Below, piece by piece: positions 34,078-48,009 of a DNA stretch of 64,000 nucleotides. Where the stretch lies: contig NZ_FNHX01000011.1 in assembly GCF_900103405.1 (NCBI RefSeq), forward strand, positions 51,001 to 115,000, in the 5' to 3' direction. The DNA comes from Polaromonas sp. JS666. GTDB lineage: Bacteria; Pseudomonadota; Gammaproteobacteria; Burkholderiales; Burkholderiaceae_C. The stretch's first letter is position 1; each line of letters opens with the position of its first letter. The notes beneath the pieces were generated by a model, which saw nothing but the letters and a program-made list of their open reading frames with translations, was not told the DNA's origin and searched no databases. Position numbers and translations under genes: made by a program.

Positions 34078-34121
34078 TTTACTGCGTTAGAAGCAATTCA
34101 AACGCCCTATTTCGCAGTAAA
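34078..34121. promoter_or_regulatory. Paired sites TTTACTGCG ... CGCAGTAAA in Lrp/hpd promoter
   Basis: 9-bp perfect inverted arms at 34078-34086 and 34113-34121 separated by 26 bp, giving about 35 bp centre to centre between arms. This suits an Lrp/AsnC octamer touching two helical faces. It sits between the divergent starts. Confidence 0.6.
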
Positions 34122-34167
34122 ACTGCCCGGAGGCGCCGCTAAAGTCCATGCATACCCCCACATTTTT

Positions 34168-34171
34168 GGAG
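34168..34171 (+). promoter_or_regulatory. Ribosome binding site deciding the hpd start
   Basis: GGAG six bases before the ATG at 34178. The upstream in-frame ATG at 34148 has no Shine-Dalgarno and is therefore rejected. Confidence 0.7.
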
Positions 34172-34177
34172 ACACGC

Positions 34178-35323
<1,146 letters not shown>

Positions 35324-35375
35324 AAAGCGGGGGCACAATAAAGCTCCCATCGACCACCCCCTTACGGAGATTGCC

Positions 35376-36173
35376 ATGTCCCTTCGCCTGAAACTGCAAC
35401 GCCCCCTGGCCCTGCTCGGCCTCGCCTCGGCATCGCTGCTCGCCTGCGGCGCCGCCTCGGCCCAGACCGCGTCCAGCCTGGACGCCGTGCAAAAAGCCGG
35501 CGTGCTGCGCATCTGCACGCCGGGCGACTACAAGCCCTTCAGCTTCCAGAAGCCGGACGGCAGCTTCGAGGGCATAGACGTGGACCTGATGGCCTCGCTG
35601 ACAGCCAGCCTGGGCGTGAAGCCGGAATGGGTCAAGACCAGCTGGTCCAACCTGATGCCTGACATGACGGCCGGCAAGTGCGACTTGGCCGTGGGCGGCA
35701 TTTCGGTGACCACCGAGCGGCAGAAGAAGGCTTTTTTCAGCGCCCCCTATATGGTCAACGGCAAGACGCCTATCGCGCGCTGCGCCGACGTGGCCAAGTA
35801 CCAGACGGTGGCCGACATCGACAAGCCGACGACGCGCGTGATCTTCAACCCGGGCGGCAGCAACGAGCGTTTTGCCCGCGCCAACTTCAAGCAGGCGCAG
35901 ATGCGGCTCAACCCCGAGAACCTGACGATTTTTGACGAAATCCTGGCCAACCGCGCAGATGTGTTCGTCACCGAATCGGCCGAAGCCATCACCCAGCAAA
36001 GGCTCAAGCCGGGCCTGTGCGCGATCAACCCCGACAAGCCGCTGCAGTACGGCGAAATGGCCTACCTGCTGCCGCGCGGCGACGTGCCCTTCAAGGCCTA
36101 TGTCGACCAGTGGCTGCACCTGGCGCGCGCCAGCGGCGAATACCAGCGTGTGGAGAGCCAATGGCTGAAGTAG
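35376..36173 (+). CDS. pheC: Periplasmic cyclohexadienyl (prephenate/arogenate) dehydratase
   Basis: 265 residues with a signal peptide (cleavage likely after ASA, residue 29). The fold is that of family 3 solute-binding proteins, but the motifs follow Pseudomonas PheC closely: GDYKPFS, TSWSNLM, GISVTTERQ, FSAPYMVNGKTPI, NPGGSNERFARANFKQA and TIFDEILANRADVFVTESAEA, where E203 aligns with the general acid Glu of PheC, then LCAINPDKP and YVDQWLHLA. It dehydrates prephenate to phenylpyruvate or arogenate to phenylalanine in the periplasm. Generic tools may call it an amino-acid ABC-transporter binding protein, but no permease or ATPase gene is adjacent, and the neighbours are hpd and phhA. Confidence 0.85.
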   Translation: MSLRLKLQRPLALLGLASASLLACGAASAQTASSLDAVQKAGVLRICTPGDYKPFSFQKPDGSFEGIDVDLMASLTASLGVKPEWVKTSWSNLMPDMTAGKCDLAVGGISVTTERQKKAFFSAPYMVNGKTPIARCADVAKYQTVADIDKPTTRVIFNPGGSNERFARANFKQAQMRLNPENLTIFDEILANRADVFVTESAEAITQQRLKPGLCAINPDKPLQYGEMAYLLPRGDVPFKAYVDQWLHLARASGEYQRVESQWLK

Positions 36174-37062
36174 CCGACAGCAAGAGCAACAGCACCCCGC
36201 CGCCGGCGGTGTACGGCCAGTCCGACCGGCCGCCGCGCGGCGACTATGCGCGCGGCGGCCAGGTCAACGCGGACTACACCTGCCCGCAGAACTACGCAGC
36301 CTATACCGCGCAGGACCACGAGACCTACCGGCGCCTTTACACGCGCCAGTCGGCCCTGCTGGCCGGGCGGGCCTGCAGCGCCTTCATCAAGGCCCTGCCC
36401 AGCCTGGGCGCAAGCGACGCGATCCCGCGCTTTGAAGACATCAACGAACGCCTCTTCAAGGCCACCGGCTGGCAGCTGGTGGGCGTGCCGGGGCTGATCC
36501 CGGAGGTGCCGTTTTTCACGCTGCTGGCGAACCGCAAATTCCCGGTGACTGACTGGATACGCACGCCGGCCGAGTTCGACTACATCGTCGAGCCCGACAT
36601 CTTCCACGACCTGTTCGGCCATGTGCCGCTGCTGTTCGACCCGAGCTACGCCGACCACATCCAGGCCTACGGCAAGGGCGCGCTGAAGGCGCATGCGCTG
36701 GAGCACGGCACCCATGGGACGGAGCCGATTCCCGGCGCGGTTGAGATGCTCTCGCGCCTGTACTGGTACACCATAGAGTTCGGCCTGATGCGCGACAAAA
36801 ACGGCAGCCATGACGTCAGCGCCTATGGCGCCGGCATCCTGAGCAGCCCGGGCGAGCTGGCCTGGAGCGTGGAGTCTCCCGAACCCAAACGCATCCCGCT
36901 GCGCGACAACGCCGAACTACTGCGCTGCATGTCCTCGACCTACAAGATCGACACCTTCCAGCAGCAATACTTCGTGATCGACAGCTTTGAGGCGCTGCTG
37001 CGCCTGACGGAGCCGGACTTCACGCCCTTCTACAAAGAACTGGCCCGGACGCAGGCTGCGGC

Positions 37063-37066
<4 letters not shown>
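36161..37066 (+). CDS. phhA: Phenylalanine 4-monooxygenase
   Basis: 301 residues from the ATG at 36161, overlapping the pheC stop by 13 bp; a longer frame extension inside pheC is rejected. It hydroxylates phenylalanine to tyrosine with tetrahydropterin and iron. Iron ligands H149 and H154 (DIFHDLFGHVP) and E206 (YWYTIEFGL) are present, as is GAGILSSPGEL. The pterin recycling enzyme PhhB is not in the window. With pheC and hpd it links phenylalanine formation to tyrosine breakdown. Its stop overlaps the convergent kinase gene stop by 4 bp. Confidence 0.96.
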
Positions 37067-40472
<3,406 letters not shown>

Positions 40473-40476
<4 letters not shown>

Positions 40477-41585
40477 GCCAGCCCCACGATTTCCACGGTG
40501 TCCAGCGGCTTGGCGCGTCCCGCGATCTGCACCAGCGCGCGGCGGCCGGTGCGCACCGCGCCGGTCACCAGCCGCGTGGCCTGCACGCTGGCGGCAATGG
40601 TCCAGTCCAGCGAGGGCTGGCCCTGGAACAGCCTGAGCGCGGCGGCCACCGTGTCGCCTATGGGCGTGGTCTGGCCGGACCGGCCTATCAGCCCGTCCAG
40701 GCGCGCAAAGGCGACCGGGCCGGTGTGCAAGGCCACGCCCAGTGCGAAGTTCGGCAGGCCGCGCTCCGGGAAACGCTGGCGCACATAGGTGTCTATGCGC
40801 TTGGTGGCATCGGCCAGCCCCAGGGCCGCGCGAATGGCGCGCAGGCCGTGGTTGACCGACTGGGTGTCGGCGGCGTCGACAAACACGCACAGCATGCCGT
40901 CGCCGACAAACTGCATGTAGTGCGCGCCGAACAGGTAGACGGTGTCGCCGACGCTGCTGTAGAGCCGCTTGACGACGTCGCTGAGTTCCGGGCCGGACAG
41001 GCACTGTGTCCACAGGCCGTAGTCCCGCATGTCGGCGAACAACACCGTCGCGCTGGCGAATTTGTCGTTGTCCTGCACCACGCCGGTTTCGGGCCACTGC
41101 TGGCTCAGCGACTGCGCCATGCGCAGCTCGTAGAGGTCGCTGATCTTCTGGCCCTGCTCCACCAGCGCCAGCTGGACGGCCTTGTCCACCACCTGGGCGC
41201 GCATGGCCTCCGCCCGGGTGAGCTTGTTGAGTTGCGCGTTGACCGCCTCGCGCAGCTCTTGCGGGGCGAAGGGCTTGGTCAGGTAGTCGTCGGCGCCGGT
41301 GGTCATGCCCTGGCGCATGTGGGTGCGGTCCTGCAGCGAGGTCAGCAAAATCACGGCGGTGGTGGCCAGCGCGTCGTCGTTGCGCACCCTGTCAAGCACC
41401 TCGAAGCCGTCAAGCTGGGGCATCTGGATGTCGCTGACCACCACATCCGGCCTGAATTCGCGGATCAGCTCCAGGCCCTTGGCGCCGTCGTCGGCCTCCA
41501 TGACCTCATGGCCTTCCTTCTTGAGCACCTGGGTGACCAGCATGCGCGTGCCTGCGTCATCATCAATCACCACGATCAAAGGCAT
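40473..41585 (-). CDS. Receiver-class III cyclase fusion
   Basis: 370 residues. An N-terminal receiver (VVIDDD, D52 in VVSDIQMPQLDG, Lys in YLTKPF), a helical linker, then a class III nucleotide cyclase homology domain from about residue 175. Metal-binding Asp residues are present (D185 in LFADMRD, D229 in FVGDGML), and R318 is in place, but the transition-state Asn position reads Ala (A314 in GDTVAAALRLF). Catalysis may be weak or lost. It precedes the hybrid kinase, overlapping by 4 bp, so phosphorylation-controlled nucleotide signalling or sensing is plausible. Confidence 0.88.
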
Positions 41586-41751
41586 ATACCGGACTCTCGC
41601 TGTTGTGTTCTGGGGGATTCAGGAAGCTAGGGCCCTTATTTTGTCGGCAATGCCCGGAAAAAGCGCGCTGCAAGGGCACTCTTTGAACCGGTTTTTTTTC
41701 ACAAGCGCCAGATCGGGTCTAATCCTTTGCTTACCGGGTAATCCCTCCTAC

Positions 41752-41789
41752 AAAAAGAGGGCGTAATAGTTTGTTACTTCGCTTACGAT
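41752..41789 (+). promoter_or_regulatory. Shared upstream element, copy A
   Basis: A 38-bp segment aligning without gaps to 48312-48349 at 29 of 38 positions. Core: GTAA-N7-TTAC-N5-TTACGAT, preceded by a CCCTC ... GAGGG inverted repeat. It lies 149 bp upstream of the lysine/alanine-tailed protein gene in a 352-bp gap that otherwise holds no gene. The TTAC direct repeat has 9-bp spacing, reminiscent of a regulator site; the regulator is unknown. Confidence 0.6.
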
Positions 41790-41937
41790 ATCCTTCCAAA
41801 TGAGGAGTTTTTCCCTTACCCACGAAATGCCCGGTTTTCGGGGGAAACAAGGCTCCTGACAAGAGGCGTTCAACGCCCGTAGCAGAGTTACAAAAACACC
41901 GCATTCATTCCATTAACCGAAACAGCAGGAGAAACTT

Positions 41938-42480
41938 ATGGGCTTTTTCATGAAAGAACACGACATCTACATCGGAACGATGCTGGATGAATTGAACCTG
42001 CGCTTTGCGCCCTCTCAGGGCAAAGAGTCGCATTTCGGCGGCATCCTGGAAATGGTCGCCCTGCAAAAGGAGTTCAAACTCTTCAAGAAGGGCCGCTCGT
42101 TCAAGATGAGCTGCGCCGCGCTCAACCTGGGCGCCCGCAACAACGAGGTCAAAAACCTCTGGCAGAACCTGCTGGGCAACCTGTACCGCCATGGTTCCAA
42201 CAAGAAGGGCCTGGACGGCGACGCCGCCATCGTGGACGCCCTCATCAGGAACCTGGCCTCCAAGACGCCCTTGCCCGTCTATTTCACCTCCCACGACATG
42301 CGCGGCGACAAGTCGAACACGGAAGTGAAGATCATCGACAAGAGCCAGCCCATCCACTACCTGGAGCAGGATTACCTGACGATTTCCATTCCGATGCAGC
42401 CGATCTCGGCGGTCAAGCAGTCGGCAGCCAAGCCGGCCGCCAAGCCCGCGGCAAAAAAACCCGCCACCAAAAAGAAGTAA
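41938..42480 (+). CDS. Unknown protein with Lys/Ala/Pro-rich tail
   Basis: 180 residues. A compact, mixed-charge domain (about 1-150) with no signal peptide or membrane segment, ending in a histone H1-like tail of AKPAAKPAAKKPATKKK type (about 160-180) that could bind nucleic acid or acidic partners. The start is supported by AGGAG six bases upstream. I do not recognise the family. It lies 18 bp ahead of the methyltransferase gene in the same direction and downstream of the shared element at 41752. Confidence 0.75.
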   Translation: MGFFMKEHDIYIGTMLDELNLRFAPSQGKESHFGGILEMVALQKEFKLFKKGRSFKMSCAALNLGARNNEVKNLWQNLLGNLYRHGSNKKGLDGDAAIVDALIRNLASKTPLPVYFTSHDMRGDKSNTEVKIIDKSQPIHYLEQDYLTISIPMQPISAVKQSAAKPAAKPAAKKPATKKK

Positions 42481-42498
42481 GCGGGCCGGCTGCGCACC

Positions 42499-43155
42499 AT
42501 GACCGGGAGCCTCCAGGCCGGGGACCACCTGGCACAGCTGTACCGGGACGTTGAGCATTACTACTCCGGGAAAATAAAGGCCCACGGCGCCACCCCCTTG
42601 GGGGTGGCTTGGCCCTGCCAGCCAACGCAGGAGTTGCGCTTTGTGCAGCTGCTGCGTGTGTGCGGACCGGAGGCATCTTTCTCACTCAACGACCTGGGCT
42701 GCGGCTACGGGGCTTTGCTGGCATTCCTGGCAAAGCGGCACCGGCGCAAGAAGATCGACTACCTGGGACTGGACCTGTCGGCGCAAATGATCGACGAAGC
42801 CCGCCGCATGTGGGGCAAGCGTTCGCAGACCGAATTTCTGGTGGCGAATGCCAGCCCCCGCGTGGCCGACTACTCGCTGGCCAGCGGCATCTTCAACGTC
42901 AAGCTGAACCAGGGCGAGGCGCTCTGGACGCACTTCGTCGAAACAACCTTGACCGCCATGCGCGCCGCCAGCCGGAAGGGTTTCGCGGTGAATTTCCTCG
43001 CGCCGCTGGCCCCGGGGGAGACGGCCCAGACCGAGCTCTACAGGACACCTCCCGACGTGTGGCAGTCCTACTGCGAGAAAAACTTTCACGCCCAGGTTGA
43101 GGTGCTGCAGGGCTACGGAATGCGTGAATTCACGCTGCTGGTACGCCTGGCTTAG
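42499..43155 (+). CDS. Class I SAM-dependent methyltransferase
   Basis: 218 residues. SAM-binding motif I is DLGCGYGALLAFLA (about 63-76), with LGLDLSAQMID as the acidic loop after beta-2. The substrate is not indicated. It follows the Lys/Ala-tailed protein gene by 18 bp, which suggests joint expression; its stop is 7 bp from the end of the convergent cyclase-AAA gene. Confidence 0.85.
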   Translation: MTGSLQAGDHLAQLYRDVEHYYSGKIKAHGATPLGVAWPCQPTQELRFVQLLRVCGPEASFSLNDLGCGYGALLAFLAKRHRRKKIDYLGLDLSAQMIDEARRMWGKRSQTEFLVANASPRVADYSLASGIFNVKLNQGEALWTHFVETTLTAMRAASRKGFAVNFLAPLAPGETAQTELYRTPPDVWQSYCEKNFHAQVEVLQGYGMREFTLLVRLA

Positions 43156-43162
43156 GCGCCTG

Positions 43163-46100
43163 TCACCGTCCCATGAGTTCGGCCAACCGGCTCCGCTCGC
43201 TGAGCAGTGCCTGCTCGTACATTTTGGCGCCCGTCAGCTTGATCAATTCTTCCGCCTGGTTAAACAGCACCACGGCCTTTTCCAGTGCGCCCGCATCCGC
43301 CGCCTGGCGCAGCACGCCCCCCCAGACAATCAGCGCCCGGCATTCCGTCAGGCGGTTGCTGCGCTGCTGCGAGAGCGTGATCGCCTCTTTCGCAATCACC
43401 AGCGCCTCGTCCAGGTTACCCGCCTTGTAGTGGCGCTCGGCGAGGCTGGCGCGTATCTCGGTTTCAAACTCCACAGCCACACGCGTGCCCATGACGAGGT
43501 CCAGCGCCTGCGAGTAACTTTCGTGCGCGGACTCCAGGTCGCCCCTGGTCACTTCGGCCAGGCCGTTGCACCACAGCGCGAATACCCTTGAATAAGGGCT
43601 TCGATGCTCCTGGGCGATCTTGGAGACTTTGCTGGAATGCTCGTGCGCCAGCGCGGCATTCTGGAAGCAAGAGGCAAGCTCGACCGACAGGTGATGCGCG
43701 ATTTGCCCGATCACGGGATCGTCCAGCCCTTCGTCGGCCGACAGCATCTTTTGCAGGCATTCCTTCGCATCGTCGAAGCGCCCCATGCGGATCAGCAGGC
43801 GCGCGCGAATGCCGAGCACCCATTGTTCAATGCTGAAATCGATGAACTCCCGGTCAAACTGGTCGATGCTCGCCAGGCCCTGCATGGCGGCATCATTGGC
43901 CGCCAGGCCTTGCTCCAGCAGGCCCGCCCAGGCATAGGCCTGGCTCAGGGCGACGTTCAGCATCGCGACCCGCCCCGCGTCCCTGCCAGGCGGCGTCAGG
44001 GACAAGGCCTTGAGGACGCACTCCACGTAGTCATCGGCCGCACCCCCGCCGGACTGCAGGATTCGTCCCTGCGCGAACAGCAGCAGTTGCACCAGCCGAC
44101 TGTCGGCCTCGCTGGCATGGCCTATGGCCTCCTGGGTGATCTTCTGGACTTCCTCAGGGCTCAGCCCCTCCCGCCAGCCCAGGTAGACGATTCTCCCGCC
44201 GGCAAGGGCCCGCAGGCTGTTGACCTGCGGCGACCGCTCGTGCCCGTCCAGCAGTGTCCAGACCTTGCGCCAATGCTTGATGGCCTGCGCCGAGTTCGTG
44301 GAGCCGGTCCACCTCGCGGCGCGCGCCTCGTGCTGCGCCGCATTGAGCAGCTGCCCGGCGGCTTCATAGTGGTAGGCAATCAGCGCGGCGAACTCGCCCG
44401 GCTGCGCGCTGTAGTGCGCCTCCATGGCGATGGCAACCGCGGCATGCAGGTTGGCGCGCCGCGCCTTGAGCTGCGTGCTGTAGGCCACCTCTTGGATGAG
44501 TGGATGGCGGAAAGCGAAACGCCGCCCGCCCGCGATCTCGCGCAGCAGCTGCAGCAGCTCGGCCTCGCACAAACCGTCCAGGCCGCTCTCCAGCTGGCTC
44601 ACCAGGTAGACGGCGACGTCCTGCAGCACGGCCAGCGGAATTTCCTTGCCGATCACGGCGCAGACGTGCAGCAGCGTTCTCTGGGTGACCACCAGCCGGT
44701 CTATGCGCTCGCCGATGACGGCTTGCACGGTCGCCGGCAGCGCATGCGCCAGCGAGGCGACATCGGATTTTTTCTGGCTTGAAGCCGCCAGTGCGGCACT
44801 CTTTTCAATCAGCGAGTGCGCCAATTCCTCGGCAAAAAAAGGATTCCCGGCCGAGCGCTCCACGATAAGCGGGAAAAAATCAAGCAACTCGGGATAATGC
44901 CTGAGCCGCTCGCGCACCAACTCTTCCGTATCGGACAAACTCAGGTCCACCAGCTGAATTGCCCGGAAGTGGCGCATCGTCCACCAGGGCGCCTGGTAGC
45001 CCGGCCGGTAGTTGAGCAGCAGCAGAGTCCTGGTTCCGGCGACAGCGGCGACCAAGGCCGAGAGGAACTCCGCGCTGGCGTCGTCCAGCCAATGAAGGTC
45101 TTCAAAAACAATGACGGAGGTGGCGGCGCCGGCCTGCTTCACCAGTTCATGCAGCAAGCCCAGCAGCCGGGCGCGCCGCGCCTTGGGGTTGAGTGTGCAA
45201 AGCTGGCTGTTCGCGTCGGCCACGCCGAGGAACTCGCTGAGCAATGCGAGGTCGTCCGCGGAGACGGCGCCCAGCTTTGCGAGCCCCCGCACAATGCATT
45301 CCCGCGCGGCGGCGGCATCCTGCGCCGGCGTGATGTGGAAAAAACAGCTGCGCAGCAACTGAAGGACCGGCTGCAAGGGCGTGGCATGGCCGTAAAGCTG
45401 TGTCCTGACCTCGAAGACGGGCACATGGCGCAGATGGCACCATTGGGCAAATTCGTGGCAGAGCCGGCTCTTGCCCGAGCCGGGCGCGCCGGACAAACCA
45501 ATCACGGAACCTTCGCCGTTCTCGGCATTGCGCAGCGCGTCCTGCAGCGCGGCCAGCTCTTGCGACCGTCCCCGAAAAAGCGACAGCGCGGCCTCATGAA
45601 AGCTGTGGTGCTGCACGTCGTTTTTCATGCCCAGCAGGGCGTGCAGTTCGACGGGCTCCGTGATGCCGCGCAGCGGGTGTTTGCCCATGGGCCGGACGTC
45701 GCAAGCCGAGCGCACCAGCGCCAGGCAGTCGGCCGTCATGCAGATTCCTCCGGGCTCGGCCAGGGCCACCACGCGGCTGGCCAGGTGAATCGCATGGCCG
45801 TGCACGCCGCCGCCCCGGGTGGCGTCGACCGCCTCGGGGTCCAGGGCAACCTGGCCCGAATGCAGGCCGACCCGTATGCGCAGGCTCGAGTCGGGGCCCT
45901 CGAAAGCCGCCTGCATCGCCAGCGCGGCCTCGCAGGCCAGGCTGGCGTGGCCTTCCAGCGCGCGGGGCACGCCGAACAAGGCCATGATGCCGTCACCCAG
46001 CGTGCGCACGATGGTGCCGCCGAAACGCTCCACCGCATTGCACATGCGCTGCACGGCGGGCCGCAACTGCTCCATGGCCTGCTCGGGGTCCAGGCCGGCC

Positions 46101-46294
46101 ACATGCTCCGTAGAACTGACGACGTCTGCAAAAAGAATGGTGGCGTGCTTGAGTGCACCCCACTGGATTTCAGAGACCGGCGAGGGCAAATTGGACGGCT
46201 CTTGCACACTGAGCCCGAAGGCGGCGCCACAGTTACCGCAAAACCGGTTGCTCACCGGATTCACGGTCAGGCACGAAACGCAGCGCAACGACAT
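43163..46294 (-). CDS. Zinc ribbon-cyclase-AAA ATPase-TPR regulatory protein
   Basis: 1043 residues. Order: zinc ribbon (C5, C8, C19, C22), class III cyclase domain (about 48-220), STAND/AAA-type ATPase (Walker A GAPGSGKS at 269-276, Walker B region VIVFEDLHWLDD near 394-405), then a long TPR-like helical region to the C-terminus. Cyclase metal Asps D57 and D101 are present and R174 is kept, but the Asn position is His (H170 in HAIHLASR), a form common in AAA-linked cyclases. It is a large signalling switch, perhaps sensing through the TPR region; the stimulus is unknown. Confidence 0.88.
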   Translation of the reverse strand: MSLRCVSCLTVNPVSNRFCGNCGAAFGLSVQEPSNLPSPVSEIQWGALKHATILFADVVSSTEHVAGLDPEQAMEQLRPAVQRMCNAVERFGGTIVRTLGDGIMALFGVPRALEGHASLACEAALAMQAAFEGPDSSLRIRVGLHSGQVALDPEAVDATRGGGVHGHAIHLASRVVALAEPGGICMTADCLALVRSACDVRPMGKHPLRGITEPVELHALLGMKNDVQHHSFHEAALSLFRGRSQELAALQDALRNAENGEGSVIGLSGAPGSGKSRLCHEFAQWCHLRHVPVFEVRTQLYGHATPLQPVLQLLRSCFFHITPAQDAAAARECIVRGLAKLGAVSADDLALLSEFLGVADANSQLCTLNPKARRARLLGLLHELVKQAGAATSVIVFEDLHWLDDASAEFLSALVAAVAGTRTLLLLNYRPGYQAPWWTMRHFRAIQLVDLSLSDTEELVRERLRHYPELLDFFPLIVERSAGNPFFAEELAHSLIEKSAALAASSQKKSDVASLAHALPATVQAVIGERIDRLVVTQRTLLHVCAVIGKEIPLAVLQDVAVYLVSQLESGLDGLCEAELLQLLREIAGGRRFAFRHPLIQEVAYSTQLKARRANLHAAVAIAMEAHYSAQPGEFAALIAYHYEAAGQLLNAAQHEARAARWTGSTNSAQAIKHWRKVWTLLDGHERSPQVNSLRALAGGRIVYLGWREGLSPEEVQKITQEAIGHASEADSRLVQLLLFAQGRILQSGGGAADDYVECVLKALSLTPPGRDAGRVAMLNVALSQAYAWAGLLEQGLAANDAAMQGLASIDQFDREFIDFSIEQWVLGIRARLLIRMGRFDDAKECLQKMLSADEGLDDPVIGQIAHHLSVELASCFQNAALAHEHSSKVSKIAQEHRSPYSRVFALWCNGLAEVTRGDLESAHESYSQALDLVMGTRVAVEFETEIRASLAERHYKAGNLDEALVIAKEAITLSQQRSNRLTECRALIVWGGVLRQAADAGALEKAVVLFNQAEELIKLTGAKMYEQALLSERSRLAELMGR

Positions 46295-46407
46295 CTTCTA
46301 TTTATCCCTCTCCACAACAGGAAAAACCACTGAGCGAATCGTTGCACGAGCCCCGCAACAAATCAAGGCATTAGTAGCTTGGAGTGGCTTTGTCTGAGAA
46401 TAGCTTC

Positions 46408-47505
46408 TTAGGGGAGGACCTTCACGGCCTGCCAGGCCGAGACCACGGCCATGTACTCTTTTGACTTACTGCCGAAGCGCGCACTGGCCACACGGCTTGT
46501 TGCCCGCGCCGCATCCAGGAAGCTGGCCTTGGGCTTGAGCTTGGGAAAGGCCTCGTACCAAATGGGGCCGGCCTTCTCCCAGGAGAAGCCGCCTATTTTT
46601 TTGGCTGCCAGGTAAAACGCATGGTTGGGAATACCCGAGCTGTCGTGGACGTCCGCGCCATCCACATATTGCTCCATGGTCTTGAACTGGTCGTCGTCGT
46701 ACCAGGTCAGCTTGCGGTTGCCGGGATCCTTGAGCGAGCGTATGGCCTTGCCGTGCTGCGGCGCGAGCATGTTTTCGCCCAGCAGCCAGTTGGCCTGGGC
46801 CGCCGTCTGGCCCAGATGCCACTGCTTGACCATGCTGCCCATGACGTCGGAGAAGGACTCGTTGAGGGCGCCGGCCTGGCCCTGGAGCACATGCGTCTGC
46901 TCCTCGAACTCGCGGTCCTTGCGCGCCAGTTTGACCACACCCAGCCCTCCGGGAATCATGTGCTGGATGACGCCATGGCTCAGTTCGTGGGTGATGATGT
47001 CCAGCGCCTCGGTGAAGCCCCCCACGTTCTCGTCGCCGTCGCCGTAGACCATCTGCTCGCCGGTCCACATGGCATTGGCAAAGTCCTTGCCGAAATGCAC
47101 GGCCGACTCCACACGCATGCTGCGGTCGTCGAGGGAATCCCGCCCGAAAACCTGGTGGAAAAAATCCAGGGCGATGCCGGTGTTGTCGTAGACCTGGTTC
47201 ACAGCGCGATCCTTGACCGGCTTGTCTCCTTCATGGCGCACCGGCTTGCCCGGCAGGTCGGTGTCGAAGCCGGCATTAAAAATACTGCGGCGGTAAGCCT
47301 GTGCAGGCATGAAGCCCTGGGGAGACTGGACCGTGCGGGGAGCGGGCGCCTGCTTGGCGCAGACATGGCGATGCGTGCGCAAGCGCATGCTGTGCTCGAT
47401 GTGGCTGTCAATTCGCTGGCGCCCTTCCTCCCCGGATTTTTCGGCAAGCTTGCGAAAGAGCTTGGACGGGACGGCAAAACAAAAACAGCGGTAGGCGGGT
47501 TTCAC
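46408..47505 (-). CDS. Protealysin-like M4 metallopeptidase
   Basis: 365 residues. Zinc motif HELSH (H173, E174, H177) and third ligand region NESFSD (E217) identify a thermolysin-fold M4 peptidase. The N-terminus (about 1-50) resembles the short protealysin propeptide rather than a signal peptide, so the enzyme may be cytoplasmic or leave by an unusual route. No emfourin-like inhibitor gene, the usual neighbour of protealysins, is seen next to it. It precedes the cyclase-AAA gene by 113 bp in the same direction. Confidence 0.9.
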   Translation of the reverse strand: MKPAYRCFCFAVPSKLFRKLAEKSGEEGRQRIDSHIEHSMRLRTHRHVCAKQAPAPRTVQSPQGFMPAQAYRRSIFNAGFDTDLPGKPVRHEGDKPVKDRAVNQVYDNTGIALDFFHQVFGRDSLDDRSMRVESAVHFGKDFANAMWTGEQMVYGDGDENVGGFTEALDIITHELSHGVIQHMIPGGLGVVKLARKDREFEEQTHVLQGQAGALNESFSDVMGSMVKQWHLGQTAAQANWLLGENMLAPQHGKAIRSLKDPGNRKLTWYDDDQFKTMEQYVDGADVHDSSGIPNHAFYLAAKKIGGFSWEKAGPIWYEAFPKLKPKASFLDAARATSRVASARFGSKSKEYMAVVSAWQAVKVLP

Positions 47506-47517
47506 GAATTCGGCCCT

Positions 47518-48009
47518 TCATTGCGAAAAAAGCCGGGGCGCAAATGCCAACAGGCTCAAGCCGCCCGAATGCGGCACACTGAAGCCGATGGCACGGCAAT
47601 CCACCAAACAAGGCTTGCCATAGGCTCCCGTGCCAATGCGAACGTCAGCGGCAGCGACACCGGTACGCCCAAGCACCATTCGCAGCACCATTCGCAGCAC
47701 CGCGCGCGTTGCCTGGCGCTGACGGCGCTCTTCGGGCGGGACGATGCCGGAATACTGCTGCGGCAGGAAGTACGCAAGCGTCGAATAGCTCTTTTGCACG
47801 CAGAACTGTCCCAGCGTGATGATCACACTGAAAAGAGGCGATAACAGGGTGCTGAAAAGCATCCCAATGAGATATCCAGAGCCCACCCATCCGGCATAAA
47901 CGATATCAATGCGCCCTTCCGACACGAGAGACAGAATCAGAAAAGGCAATATTTGAAACGGGAGGGAGCCTGTCGCTGAAAAAACACCGGCCCCAATTAG
48001 TACGCGCAA
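47518..48009 (-). pseudogene. Fragment resembling the N-terminus of an MFS transporter
   Basis: 163-residue ORF. Residues 1-70 are strongly hydrophobic (LPFQILPFLILSLVSEG, WVGSGYLIGMLFSTLLSPLF), like the first two helices of a major facilitator transporter. After about residue 95 the sequence becomes Arg-rich and loses membrane character, including a duplicated VLRM segment from a 12-bp tandem repeat near 47675-47700. The upstream part is clearly lower in GC than its surroundings. Best read as a decayed remnant; a small membrane protein remains possible. Confidence 0.5.

Noticed and set aside
35376..36173. Amino-acid ABC transporter binding protein
   Set aside because: The fold matches, but there is no permease or ATPase gene nearby, and the motifs and the aligned catalytic Glu fit cyclohexadienyl dehydratase better.
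47640..47702. Short tandem repeat as a CRISPR seed
   Set aside because: Only two 12-bp units without spacers; it is part of a decayed coding fragment.
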